Positions 16,543-25,011 are shown, counted from the first letter of the stretch. The stretch: DNA of 40,121 nucleotides from Deltaproteobacteria bacterium (GCA_016218925.1 JACRCR010000143.1:1-40121); one strand, 5' to 3'. Notes: generated by a model from the letters alone, not told the origin. Program-made: numbers and translations.

Positions 16543-17847
16543 ATGACCTTCAGTTCTCCTTCCGCTTCCGATGTACAGGGCGCCGCCGAGGCGTCCAAGA
16601 CGCGAACTGCAATCGCCGGCGTACCGATCGGCGAGCTGGTGAGACAGTTCGGCACGCCGATGTTCGTCTACGATGCTGCGACGATCGCCCAGCGCATCGC
16701 GAGCCTGGCCTGTTTCGACGTCGTACGCTACGCGCAGAAGGCCTGCTCGAATATAGCGGTATTGGATCTGTGCCGGCGCAACGGCGCCCTGGTCGATGCC
16801 ACCAGTGCCGGCGAGATCCATCGGGCACGGCTCGCCGGGTTCTCGCCGGTGGGCGATCCGCCGCCGATCGTATACACCGCCGACATCTTCGACCGGGACT
16901 CGCTCGATCTGGTCGCGGCGCAGCGCCTCCATGTCAACTGCGGCTCGGCCGACATGATCGATCAGCTCGCCGAACGTGTGCCGTGTCCGCGCGTGACGAT
17001 CCGGATCAACCCGGGTTTCGGTCACGGTCACAGCCGCAAGACCAATACCGGCGGAGAACAGTCCAAGCACGGCATCTGGCACGAGGAACTCGACCAGACC
17101 CTCGCGCGTGCCGCGGCCCGCGGCGCGGTAGTGACGGGGGTTCACGTGCACATCGGCTCGGGCAGCGACCTCGAGCATCTCGGAGAGGTTTGCGGAGCGG
17201 TCGAACGCCTCGCGTTGCGCGTGGGCGATCAGGTCACCACGATCAGCGCCGGAGGGGGCTTGCCGGTGGCGTACCGCCGCGGCGATGCGTCTATGGACGT
17301 CGAGGCCTATTTCGCGCTGTGGGATGCGACGCGGCGACGCCTGCAGAAGGCGTTCGGTCATCCGGTGAGATTGGAGATCGAACCGGGGCGTTATCTCGTC
17401 GCCGAAAGCGGATACCTGGTGGCCGAGGTTCGCGCGATCAAGCGCATGGGGGGAAACCTCTTCTACCTGCTCGATGCCGGGTTCAACAATCTCGCGCGGC
17501 CGGTGATGTATGGCGCGTATCACCCGATGGCGCTCGCGCCGGTCGAGGCAGGTCTCACGCGCGCACTTCAGGAAGTCGTGGTCGGAGGGCCGCTTTGCGA
17601 GTCGGGCGATATCTTCACACAAGGCGAAGGAGGCGTGGTGCGTCACGAGATGCTTCCGCAGGCTAGCGTGGGAGATCACGTGGTAATCGAGATCGCCGGT
17701 GCCTACGGATTCGCGATGAGTTCGAATTACAACTCCAAGCCACTAGCTGCCGAGGTGCTGGTTCGCGGCGGGACTCCGTACCTGATTCGCGCGCGACAGA
17801 GTCTGGATGACCTGGTACGCGGAGAAGAGATTCCGGCGCTCGGTTGA
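16543..17847 (+). CDS. lysA: Diaminopimelate decarboxylase
   Basis: This 434-residue PLP-dependent enzyme converts meso-diaminopimelate to lysine, the last step of lysine synthesis. Fold type III landmarks are all present. The PLP lysine is K66 in VRYAQKACSN. The NPGFGHGHSRKTNTGGE loop is next, then HVHIGSGSD, the EPGRYLV phosphate site, the GGPLCESGD active-site cysteine from the partner subunit, and GAYGFAMSSNYNS. The sequence is strikingly like the E. coli-type LysA, a different subgroup from that typical of many other bacteria. The ATG at 16543 is favoured by GGGAG ten bases upstream; the in-frame TTG at 16534 would sit on top of that site. A hairpin overlaps the 3' end of the gene. Confidence 0.95.
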   Translation: MTFSSPSASDVQGAAEASKTRTAIAGVPIGELVRQFGTPMFVYDAATIAQRIASLACFDVVRYAQKACSNIAVLDLCRRNGALVDATSAGEIHRARLAGFSPVGDPPPIVYTADIFDRDSLDLVAAQRLHVNCGSADMIDQLAERVPCPRVTIRINPGFGHGHSRKTNTGGEQSKHGIWHEELDQTLARAAARGAVVTGVHVHIGSGSDLEHLGEVCGAVERLALRVGDQVTTISAGGGLPVAYRRGDASMDVEAYFALWDATRRRLQKAFGHPVRLEIEPGRYLVAESGYLVAEVRAIKRMGGNLFYLLDAGFNNLARPVMYGAYHPMALAPVEAGLTRALQEVVVGGPLCESGDIFTQGEGGVVRHEMLPQASVGDHVVIEIAGAYGFAMSSNYNSKPLAAEVLVRGGTPYLIRARQSLDDLVRGEEIPALG

Positions 17848-17877
17848 AGTGCGGCCGGGGCTCCGCCGGAATCTCTT
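17825..17877 (+). terminator. Hairpin overlapping the end of lysA
   Basis: Perfect 14-base arms (AAGAGATTCCGGCG at 17825-17838 and its complement at 17864-17877) enclose a 25-base loop that contains the lysA stop codon. There is no T-run after it. It is likely a terminator or an mRNA 3'-end stabiliser. Confidence 0.6.
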
Positions 17878-18644
17878 GCGATCCGACCCCCACGGCTGAC
17901 ACCGCGCGGACTTAGCGGCCAATGGCGGTTTGGTCGTCTTCAATAGCTGCGCGCGAATTGGGATGTTGAAGCGGTGCGTCCGCTTGCAGTGCGCCGGCTC
18001 GCGCGGCCACAGCGGCGTCGACGCCGACGGCTCGCGCGTTTTCAGATTCGATAAGTGCCGTCCCTCGCCGCGTCCCACTGCTGCGTGCGCCGAGAGGGCG
18101 CCTGTTGACAACTCGCGGTTGGCGGGGCCACTGGAAGGGAATCGTCTGCGGGACGAAGAACACATGTGGTCGACGGTCAGTAGCTCACCCTGCCGGCACA
18201 CTATGAAGGGACTCATGGTGGTGCCGGCGCGCCCGGCCTCACCACTACTCCGCCATGATCGGGAGGCCCGGCCACGGCATCGCGTGCCGCTCGGACCTCG
18301 CGTGAGCGGGCGCGGCCCCGTGCGAGATTCGTTCCAGACGGGGCCTCATCCCCCGGTCGCGTTGCGGCCAGGGCTATCAGGGCGTGCTCAAAGCGTGATC
18401 GGTGCCCCCACTTCTGCGGCTATCAGGGAGTGCTCGCAGAGTCTGACCGGGGCTCTCGATCTGTTCGCCGTTAGGTACGCTAACCTAGTGAAAAAGCTGT
18501 TATTTCTTGGCACGCCGTGTTTTCGCGAGTAGCCATGTCAAGCGCCGCGCGGGTCACGTCGGAAATGCAGGAAAGCCATGTAGCGCCTGGAAGCTCGTTG
18601 CGAACGCGCACGAGCGGGTTTATCCAGGAATCTGGGAATTGATC
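17878..18644. other. Gene-free region with short repeats
   Basis: About 770 bases contain no reading frame with recognisable protein character on either strand. The frames that stay open are rich in Arg, Pro and Ser, as expected by chance at this GC content. The region holds a 46-base-period imperfect direct repeat (18372 onward) and a small palindromic TAGGT/ACCTA element near 18474. Because it lies just upstream of an IS3 OrfA-like orphan, it could be decayed mobile DNA, but no inverted terminal repeats or transposase fragments were identified. Confidence 0.5.
18372..18455. repeat. Imperfect tandem direct repeat, 46-base period
   Basis: GGCTATCAGGG followed by one variable base and GTGCTC begins at 18372 and again at 18418. 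Similarity decays over the rest of each unit. There are two copies only; function is unknown. Confidence 0.6.
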
Positions 18645-18920
18645 GTGACATCCGGCTGGACACAGTATTCCGAGAACGAGATCCGCGAGATTCTGAAGCT
18701 CGCGAAGATGGGCATGCAGCCCGCGGATCTGTCGCGCCGCTACAATGTTCCGGTGGTCGTGATCCACGTCTGGCAGACCAAGTACGGAGCGATTACCGGA
18801 GAGTCCGAGCGCGGCCGGCTCCACCGGCTCGAGGAGGAGATCTCCAAACTGAACCAGCTGGTGGGCGAACTTACCGTCGAGTACCACCAGATAAAGGAGA
18901 AAGTCGGATCGAAGACTTGA
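18645..18920 (+). CDS. Orphan IS3 OrfA-like helix-turn-helix/coiled-coil protein
   Basis: The product is 91 residues from the GTG at 18645 (GGGA seven bases upstream). It has the layout of IS3/IS911 OrfA (Transposase_8). Helices lie around EIREILKLAKMG, then QPADLSRRYNVPVVVIHVWQ, the helix-turn-helix that ends in WQTKYG. A leucine-zipper-like tail follows: LHRLEEEISKLNQLVGELTV. No OrfB with a DDE integrase core follows; the next gene is a glutaredoxin. It may be a remnant of an insertion sequence or a small DNA-binding protein recruited by the host. The reading frame is intact with a proper start, which slightly favours a retained function. Confidence 0.72.
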   Translation: MTSGWTQYSENEIREILKLAKMGMQPADLSRRYNVPVVVIHVWQTKYGAITGESERGRLHRLEEEISKLNQLVGELTVEYHQIKEKVGSKT

Positions 18921-18921
18921 C

Positions 18922-18938
18922 CTTCCGGCGTCCGGAAG
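18922..18938 (+). terminator. Short hairpin after the OrfA-like gene
   Basis: CTTCCGG-CGT-CCGGAAG begins one base after the stop codon. The stem is GC-rich but only 7 base pairs, with no T-run. Confidence 0.4.
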
Positions 18939-19037
18939 ACCCAGGTCGGGCTGGCGGTGCGGGCTGGGCCGGCTCGTGTGTGCACATGCGCGGACCGAGG
19001 TTGCGGCGGGGGCGTCAGTGGCTAAGCTGGCGCCTGG

Positions 19038-19289
19038 GTGGGACGGGTCACGCTCTATACGCTGCGCGGGTGCGGCTACTGCATCCGAGCCAAGCAACTG
19101 CTGGACGCACGACGGATCGCCTACACCGACTACGACGTGACGTCGGACGGCGCCGAGCGTGCCCGTGTGAAGTCGCTCACAGGTCACCTCACCTTTCCGC
19201 AGGTCTTCATCGATGACCGTTTCGTTGGCGGATGTGACGAACTTCACGCGCTCGAGCGCGGCGGAGGCCTGGATAGTTTGCTCACCTGA
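19038..19289 (+). CDS. Glutaredoxin
   Basis: This 83-residue thiol-disulfide oxidoreductase has a CGYC active site at residues 12-15 (LRGCGYCIRAKQLL), the cis-proline TFPQVFID segment and the GGCDEL glutathione-binding turn. The length is that of a class-I GrxC-type glutaredoxin. The GTG start at 19038 places the product directly at the first beta strand (GRVTLYTLRG). It would reduce cytoplasmic disulfides at the expense of glutathione. It has no signal peptide, so it is not an oxidative folding factor for the exported cysteine-rich proteins encoded downstream. Confidence 0.93.
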   Translation: MGRVTLYTLRGCGYCIRAKQLLDARRIAYTDYDVTSDGAERARVKSLTGHLTFPQVFIDDRFVGGCDELHALERGGGLDSLLT

Positions 19290-19397
19290 GTCGCGAGAAA
19301 AGGCGACTATACACAGCGACCCTTCCCAACTACCCTGCGGCAATCTTTGTGGGGAGCGGGCCGCCCCATCTTCTCGTGTGCCGGGCTTGGAGGCTGT

Positions 19398-20243
19398 ATG
19401 CGATCGGAACCATTGCTTCGTGTTTCACAACGGCGATTGCGCTTCTGCCGGGGCGTAGCTGCGCTCGTGGCGGTCGCCGCGCCGGTGCTGCTGCGTCCGA
19501 CTACCGTTGGCGCAGGCGCCTGTGGCGACGATGTCGACGGCGTGCGCGTGGCGTGCGCCTGCGGTGACCTCGTGGTTTCCAACACGATCCTGAGTGCCAC
19601 CGACCCGATTGTCAGCCAGCCCTGCGCCGGCGACGGCCTCGCGGTAGCCGCGCCGCACGGTGGCGCCGGACTGATTCTCGATCTGGCAGGATTGTCGCTG
19701 GTCGGCACTGGCGAGGGCATCGGACTGCGAGTGGTCAGGGGCGGAGAGGGTGGCGCCGTCATCGTCGGTGGCGACGGCGGTACGCGCGCGACCATCGCCA
19801 GATTTCGCACCGGCATCGCTGCGAGTGGCAGCACCGTCGTAAAGGAACTTCGAGACGTCGATCTGATCGCCAACGTGGAAGACGGCATGCACATTCGTAC
19901 GAGCGGGATGCTTGCGGAGTCCGTCACAGCGCAGCGAAACGGCGCCGACGGGATGCGCGTTTCCGGTCACGGCTCGAGTTTGATCGACGTGGAAGCGAGC
20001 GAGAATCTCGGCAGCGGGCTGAGGGTGGGAGGCACCGGCGCGACGATCCGAGCGCGATCGACCGCCAACCGAGCTAACGGCGCGGTAGTGACCGGCCGCG
20101 GTCACGATCTGACGAATTCAGAACTGAGCGATAACGGCGCGGCGGGAGTGATGGCCTCGGGGCGGGGCCATGCGGTGTCGGGAGTTCGCGTCGAAGGCAA
20201 CGAGCGCGGTGGTGTCGCCGGCCGTCGAGGGGCAGTGCAATGA
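19398..20243 (+). CDS. Secreted right-handed beta-helix repeat protein
   Basis: The product is 281 residues from the ATG at 19398 (GGAGG four bases upstream), with a signal peptide of about 40 residues ending near VGAGACG. The body consists of parallel beta-helix rungs of about 22-24 residues: NVEDGMHIRTSGML, NGADGMRVSGHGSSL, NLGSGLRVGGTGATI, NRANGAVVTGRGHDL, NGAAGVMASGRGHAV. This is the pattern of the NosD/pectate-lyase-like PbH1 fold. Four cysteines lie early in the mature part. No catalytic residues were recognised, so it could be a binding or structural protein. Its TGA overlaps the ATG of the next gene (ATGA), linking its translation to the 1248-residue surface protein. Confidence 0.8.
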   Translation: MRSEPLLRVSQRRLRFCRGVAALVAVAAPVLLRPTTVGAGACGDDVDGVRVACACGDLVVSNTILSATDPIVSQPCAGDGLAVAAPHGGAGLILDLAGLSLVGTGEGIGLRVVRGGEGGAVIVGGDGGTRATIARFRTGIAASGSTVVKELRDVDLIANVEDGMHIRTSGMLAESVTAQRNGADGMRVSGHGSSLIDVEASENLGSGLRVGGTGATIRARSTANRANGAVVTGRGHDLTNSELSDNGAAGVMASGRGHAVSGVRVEGNERGGVAGRRGAVQ

Positions 20244-23200
20244 TGACCCGAGGCAGTGCGACTACCGCGACCCGCCAGTGTCGGTTCTCGATCCTTGCGG
20301 CGCTCGTCGGGCTGGGGGTGACGCTCACCCCATTCGCCTCTTTCGCCAACATTTCAGCCTCGACCGCTGCCGACGTCTGTGCCGTCAGCGCCAATCCGTG
20401 CAACGTCACCACCCAGGTCGACGTGGTGAACAACTCGACGCTCGATTTCGGGACCCGCGACATCAACATCAGCGGGGGCGGCCGCTTCGCCTTCAGTTCC
20501 GGGAACGGCGCGATCAAGTGCGGCAACTTCATCGCGAATCCGGGCGGAGGGAACTTCGCGATCAGCGCCAAAGGGCCGGGCCCGATCGCGAACACGACGG
20601 CCAGCGGTGTGGTCGAGGTCGCCGCGCGCAAGGCCTGCTCGCAGGGCACCCGGGCTTGCCTCAAAGACACAGACTGCCAGCTCGGCGCCTGTAGCGTGCG
20701 GCGCTGTAGCCTGCGTTCTACGCGAACCTGCACGGGCGACAGCGACTGCCAGTTCGGCACCTGCCTGAACACCAAACGCTGTTCTCTCAACAACACGATC
20801 AGGTGTACGAGCAATGCGCAGTGCGATCTTGGCACCTGTCCTGCTCAGCTCACTTGCGAGGGAGACTCGGTAACCCCGGTCGCTTGCAGCGCCGACGCGC
20901 AGTGCGAGTTCGGCACTTGTTCGGTCGGCTCCGGGTCCATCGACGTCAACGGCCCGATAGTCGGCAATTCGGACGTTCCGGCGATCATCCTGCTGCATGC
21001 CGCCAACACCATTTCCATCCGCAAGGACGTCAACCTCAACAGTACTGCGCTCGAGGGTGATGGCGGCGAGCTCGAAATGACCACTACGCTGGGCGACATC
21101 GAGCTCTTCAGTCCGGCCAAGATCGACGTGACGGGCGGAGGCGATGCCAACGGCGGCGCCGTGCGGGTCGTGGCAGGCGGAAGTCTCAGACTCGGCGGCG
21201 CGATCGATTGCATAGGCGGCGATTTCGACGGTGGAGCGGTCGACATCGCCGCCGGTGTCGACGTCGTCGTGAGCAGGGACATCAACTGCAATGCCGCTTC
21301 CGGGGCAGGCTTCGGCGGCGAGATTCTGATCGACGCCGGACGCGACCTCTCGGTCAACGGCGTCTCGACGCTGAATCGCACGGACCTGTTCACGCAGGGC
21401 CACACCGACGCCGAGGACACCTCCGGCGACGGCGGCACGCAGGAGTTGACCGCCGGGCGCAATCTCGCGCTGAACCGGTTCACCACCTACCAAGGCAGCG
21501 GATCGGCTCCCGAGGGTTTCGGATCGGACCTGTTCCTTACTGCGGGCGGAAACTTCCTGCTCAACGGCCAGATCGAATCGAGGTCGGAAGGGCTGCTCGG
21601 AGCCGGTGGCTTCGTTCAGGTCTCGAGCGGCGGTACCTCGCAAGTGCTCAGCGAGGGGCTCGTCGATCTGATCGGCGGCTCCGGCGGCGGTGGTGTTCTC
21701 GAATTCATCAGTGGCGGCGCGGTCGATTTCCAAGGCGCGGCTGACGCCACCGGTGGATCGCAGGGGGCCGGTGGTTCGGTGTTCGTCAACTGCGACGCCG
21801 ACGTGTCGTTCTCCGGCCACCTCGTGACCAACGGTGGCCCCGGAGGCGCGGGCGACGGGCAACTGGAAATCGACGCCTGCCGCATCACGGTCGGCGCGAC
21901 CGCGTTGCTGGACAACGACGCGCAGCTCGGCATCAACAGGCTCAAGGCGCACGAGAGCATGCGGCTCGAGGTCGGCAGCCAGTTGCTGAGCGCGACCGGT
22001 TCGAACCTGCTGGTCTACAGGACCGCGACCAAGCCCCCGGTCCGCAACGGCACGATCTCGCCGGCTCCGCAGCTCGTAGTCGATTCCTCGCTGGTGGGCT
22101 GTCCAGTCTGCGGCAATGCCGAGCTCGACCAGACCGAGACCTGCGACGACGGCAATACAGTCAACGGCGACGGATGCAGCAGCGATTGCCAGAACGAAAA
22201 CTGCATCGCGCAGACGCCCGGCTATCCGGGAGTCCCGCTGTGCTCCGACGGCGACGATTGCTCGGTCGATACCTGCAACACCGCGCTTGCCGGCGGCACC
22301 TGCCAGCATCAGCAGACCTGCGACGACGGGATCGCCTGTACGAACGATGCCTGCGTGCTGGCGCATTGCGAGCACACACCGGTCGACGCGGCGTGCGCCG
22401 ACACCAACGTTTGCACGAACGACCTGTGCTCGGCCCAGACCGGCTGCTCGCATGTCGCTAACGCGGTCGCCTGCGACGACGGCCAGTTCTGCACGCAGGG
22501 CGACCATTGCCTCAACCAGAACTGCGTAGGGGGCGGCGCGCTCGACTGCAGCGACGCCGTGGCATGCACCGTGGACGGCTGCAGCGAGGCATCGGACCAG
22601 TGTACCCATCAGCCGAGCAACGCGCTCTGCGCGAACGGGACGTTCTGCGACGGTGCGGAGATCTGCGATGCCCTGACAGGGTGTGGCGCCGGGGCCGCCG
22701 TGGATTGCTCGAACCTCGACGGGACCTGCGTGACCGGCGTGTGCGACGAAGCCGGCGACGTATGCTCCACGCAAGCGGCCAACGAGGGCGGTGATTGCGA
22801 CGACGGCAACTTCTGTACCGTGAACGACCGCTGCCAGTCGGGCGTTTGCAGCGGCGACCCGCGCGATTGCGCCGACGCCGTGTCGTGCACGGTCGATGGA
22901 TGCAACGAGACGTCGGACCAGTGCACCCACCAGGCAAGCGATGCGCTTTGCTCGAACGGCACCTTCTGCGACGGCGCCGAGATCTGCAACGTCGACACGG
23001 GATGCGGCGGCGGCGATCCGGTGGATTGCTCGAACCTCGACGGGACCTGCGGGGTGGGGGTCTGCAACGAGCAGGGCGACACCTGCTCCGTGCAGGCCGT
23101 GAACGAGGGCGGCGACTGCGACGATGGCGGATTCTGCACGCTGGGCGACCACTGCCAGGCGGGGGTGTGCACGGGCGACCAACGCGATTGCGCGGACTCC

Positions 23201-23986
23201 GTGTCGTGCACGATAGACGCCTGCGACGAAGCTGCCGACCAGTGCACACATCAGGCCAGCGACGCGCTCTGTTCGAACGGAACATTCTGCGACGGCGTGG
23301 AAACCTGCAACGCGGTGTCAGGATGCGCCGGCGGCAGTGCGGTGGATTGTTCGAACCTGAACGCGACCTGCGTCACCGGCGTCTGCAACGAAGACCAGGA
23401 CGCGTGCGCCACCCAGCCTGCCAATGAAGCCGGGTCGTGCGACGACGGCAACTTCTGTACGGTCGACGACACCTGCAACGCCGGCCTTTGTGGCGGCGGC
23501 GCGCGTGACTGCTCGGCCCTGGACGGGGAATGCGTGGTCGGAGTGTGCAACGAGGCTGGGGACACTTGTGCGACGCAGGCCAGACCCGGGGGTACGCAGT
23601 GCGACGACGGTGACGCCTGCACTTCCGACGACCAGTGCGACGCCGGCGTCTGCCAAGGACAACCGATCGCCGGTTGCGGCGTGTGCGGCGACGCAGAGGT
23701 CGGCGACGGAGAGGAGTGCGACGACGGTGATGCCGTATACGTGTTCGGGCAATACTGCGGTCCGACCTGTCTGAAGATCGGCTGTGGCAAGCCGACCAAC
23801 TCCTCCGGGACCGCTCCCAAGTCGGCCGACGCCCTGTTCACGTTGCGATCGGCGGTCGGATCGTCGGTGTGCGACAAGCGCGTGTGCGACGCCGACAACA
23901 GCAACACGATAACTGCCAGCGATGCGCTGCGCGTTCTGCGAGCGGCGGTGGGGCAGGCTGTGACGTTGACCTGTCCGGCGTCGTGA
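20240..23986 (+). CDS. Giant secreted Cys-rich repeat protein with dockerin-like C-terminus
   Basis: The product is 1248 residues with a signal peptide (about 1-36). Residues 37-620 form a repetitive Gly/Asp-rich beta-solenoid-like passenger (GGDFDGGAVDIAAG rungs). It is interrupted at about 130-235 by four short cysteine units of the type CSxDxxCxxGxC. From about 620 there is one DUF4215 unit (CGNAELDQTETCDDGNTVNG), then a cysteine-rich stalk containing three exact-length 107-residue repeats. The last 60 residues are dockerin-like: a degenerate ADALFTLRSAVG half and a complete half with DADNSNTITASD, whose positions 1, 3, 5 and 12 suit calcium. The whole resembles the protein at 26.1 kb. It is likely cell-surface or extracellular; partner and ligand are unknown. 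Confidence 0.82.
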   Translation: MMTRGSATTATRQCRFSILAALVGLGVTLTPFASFANISASTAADVCAVSANPCNVTTQVDVVNNSTLDFGTRDINISGGGRFAFSSGNGAIKCGNFIANPGGGNFAISAKGPGPIANTTASGVVEVAARKACSQGTRACLKDTDCQLGACSVRRCSLRSTRTCTGDSDCQFGTCLNTKRCSLNNTIRCTSNAQCDLGTCPAQLTCEGDSVTPVACSADAQCEFGTCSVGSGSIDVNGPIVGNSDVPAIILLHAANTISIRKDVNLNSTALEGDGGELEMTTTLGDIELFSPAKIDVTGGGDANGGAVRVVAGGSLRLGGAIDCIGGDFDGGAVDIAAGVDVVVSRDINCNAASGAGFGGEILIDAGRDLSVNGVSTLNRTDLFTQGHTDAEDTSGDGGTQELTAGRNLALNRFTTYQGSGSAPEGFGSDLFLTAGGNFLLNGQIESRSEGLLGAGGFVQVSSGGTSQVLSEGLVDLIGGSGGGGVLEFISGGAVDFQGAADATGGSQGAGGSVFVNCDADVSFSGHLVTNGGPGGAGDGQLEIDACRITVGATALLDNDAQLGINRLKAHESMRLEVGSQLLSATGSNLLVYRTATKPPVRNGTISPAPQLVVDSSLVGCPVCGNAELDQTETCDDGNTVNGDGCSSDCQNENCIAQTPGYPGVPLCSDGDDCSVDTCNTALAGGTCQHQQTCDDGIACTNDACVLAHCEHTPVDAACADTNVCTNDLCSAQTGCSHVANAVACDDGQFCTQGDHCLNQNCVGGGALDCSDAVACTVDGCSEASDQCTHQPSNALCANGTFCDGAEICDALTGCGAGAAVDCSNLDGTCVTGVCDEAGDVCSTQAANEGGDCDDGNFCTVNDRCQSGVCSGDPRDCADAVSCTVDGCNETSDQCTHQASDALCSNGTFCDGAEICNVDTGCGGGDPVDCSNLDGTCGVGVCNEQGDTCSVQAVNEGGDCDDGGFCTLGDHCQAGVCTGDQRDCADSVSCTIDACDEAADQCTHQASDALCSNGTFCDGVETCNAVSGCAGGSAVDCSNLNATCVTGVCNEDQDACATQPANEAGSCDDGNFCTVDDTCNAGLCGGGARDCSALDGECVVGVCNEAGDTCATQARPGGTQCDDGDACTSDDQCDAGVCQGQPIAGCGVCGDAEVGDGEECDDGDAVYVFGQYCGPTCLKIGCGKPTNSSGTAPKSADALFTLRSAVGSSVCDKRVCDADNSNTITASDALRVLRAAVGQAVTLTCPAS
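22544..23584 (+). repeat. Tandem 321-base coding repeats (107 residues each)
   Basis: Three complete units start at 22544, 22865 and 23186, each exactly 321 bases. A truncated fourth begins at 23507. Each unit opens with DCxDxVxCTxDxC and carries DQCTHQ, GTFCDG and VDCSNL landmarks with conserved cysteine spacing. The fixed period with moderate divergence points to in-frame duplication followed by selection. Confidence 0.88.
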
Positions 23987-23987
23987 C

Positions 23988-24039
23988 CGCGGTCGCAGCC
24001 CGCGCGGCGCGAGACGCCGGCTTGCGAACCGCGACCGCG
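23988..24039 (+). terminator. Imperfect long hairpin after the giant protein gene
   Basis: Nine-base arms (CGCGGTCGC and its complement at 24031-24039) enclose an inner AGCC/GGCT pairing. The structure begins right after the stop codon and has no T-run. Confidence 0.4.
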
Positions 24040-24086
24040 TTGCAATGGAGTCCTCGACTGCGTAGCTTCCGGCACGCGAGCGACGG

Positions 24087-24470
24087 ATGAGACGAAGCTG
24101 GGCTTATGTCTTGATGATCGTGGCGACGCTGGCCGGCGGCAGCGCGCTGCTATGGCCGCTTCCTCCTGCGGTGCAGATTGAGGAGGTGACGCTGCCGGCC
24201 GCTGCGAGACCGGCGTTGCCAGTGCGCCCAGACGGCCCGTCGCCGCGCAACAAGGCGGCCGCCAAGGCAGCTGCGGGCGCACCCGGTGCGGCGCCCAAGC
24301 CGGAAGCGCCGGCGCTGGCGAAGCGTTTTCCGACCCAGAACACCGCGCTCAAACGTCTGGCGCCCCCGCCTCGCCCGGGCGCCGAACCCGGGACTGCGCC
24401 GGTGGTGCCTCCCGCGCCGCGTCCTGGTGCCGCGTTGCCGCCGCGGCCGCCGGCCGAACACGAGCAGTGA
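24087..24470 (+). CDS. Pro/Ala-rich protein with N-terminal membrane anchor
   Basis: The product is 127 residues: one hydrophobic segment at residues 6-24 (AYVLMIVATLAGGSALLW), then about 100 residues dominated by Pro, Ala, Arg and Gly (PPPRPGAEP, PAPRPGAALPPRPPAEHEQ). It probably faces the periplasm as an extended linker. No family is recognised. Its TGA overlaps the GTG of tadA by four bases (GTGA), so the pair is likely co-translated. No clear ribosome-binding site precedes the ATG. The coding assignment rests on the overlap, the membrane segment and the lack of a competing frame. Confidence 0.6.
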   Translation: MRRSWAYVLMIVATLAGGSALLWPLPPAVQIEEVTLPAAARPALPVRPDGPSPRNKAAAKAAAGAPGAAPKPEAPALAKRFPTQNTALKRLAPPPRPGAEPGTAPVVPPAPRPGAALPPRPPAEHEQ

Positions 24471-24934
24471 CCGACCGCGCGCGCGACGAGCAGTGGATGC
24501 GAGTCGCGTTGGCCGAGGCTGCGCGAGCCGGCGCCGATGGTGAGGTTCCGGTCGGCGCGGCGTTGGTGGTGGATGGCGCGCTGGTGGCCTGCGCCTGCAA
24601 CCGCACGCTTCGCGACTGTGATCCAACGGCTCACGCCGAGATCGTGGTGCTTCGCAAGGCGGCGACCGCTGTGCGCAACCATAGGATCGGGGGGGTTCTA
24701 TACGTGACTCTCGAGCCGTGCTTGATGTGCATGGGGGCGCTGGTCCAGGCCAGAATCGAACGGGTCGTGTTCGCCGCGCCGGATCCCAAGGCCGGTGCGG
24801 CAGTGAGTTTGTACAGGGTGGGGGAGGACGTGCGCCTGAACCATCGCTTCGCAGTGGAGCCGGGGCCGTTCGGGGAAGAATCCGCCGGACTCCTGCGGGA
24901 TTTTTTTCGAGAGCGGCGCGCGGAGACCGCTTGA
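24467..24934 (+). CDS. tadA: tRNA-specific adenosine deaminase
   Basis: This 155-residue zinc enzyme converts adenosine-34 of tRNA-Arg(ACG) to inosine. The cytidine/deoxycytidylate deaminase signature is complete: His56-Ala-Glu58 (DPTAHAEIV) supplies a zinc ligand and the proton shuttle, and Cys85 and Cys88 (EPCLMCMGAL) the other ligands. The EVPVGAALV strand and the R.NHRIGG region are typical of TadA. The C-terminal part ends with LLRDFFRERR, the helix that helps grip the anticodon stem. The GTG start overlaps the preceding gene. A tRNA-Ser gene follows on the same strand. Confidence 0.95.
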   Translation: MTDRARDEQWMRVALAEAARAGADGEVPVGAALVVDGALVACACNRTLRDCDPTAHAEIVVLRKAATAVRNHRIGGVLYVTLEPCLMCMGALVQARIERVVFAAPDPKAGAAVSLYRVGEDVRLNHRFAVEPGPFGEESAGLLRDFFRERRAETA

Positions 24935-24968
24935 GGGCCGGCGCCGCCACGTAGCGCCCGAGCGCGGT

Positions 24969-24997
24969 TTGCGCGCGACGGCCGCCGCCGGTTAAAT
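24969..24997 (+). promoter_or_regulatory. Candidate promoter of tRNA-Ser
   Basis: TTGCGC (24969-24974) and TTAAAT (24992-24997) are spaced by 17 bases. The mature tRNA begins 15 bases after the -10 hexamer, as expected for a short 5' leader. Confidence 0.5.
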
Positions 24998-25011
24998 CAC
25001 CAACTTTTCGA

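Noticed and set aside
17930-18532. 200-codon plus-strand open frame in the gene-free region
   Set aside because: Composition and lack of any recognisable segment or ribosome-binding site argue against a protein. It covers the direct repeats.
20354-23251. 965-codon minus-strand open frame opposite the 1248-residue protein
   Set aside because: Repetitive Val/Ala/Arg composition arises from the complement of cysteine-rich repeat codons. The plus strand has the signal peptide and domain structure.
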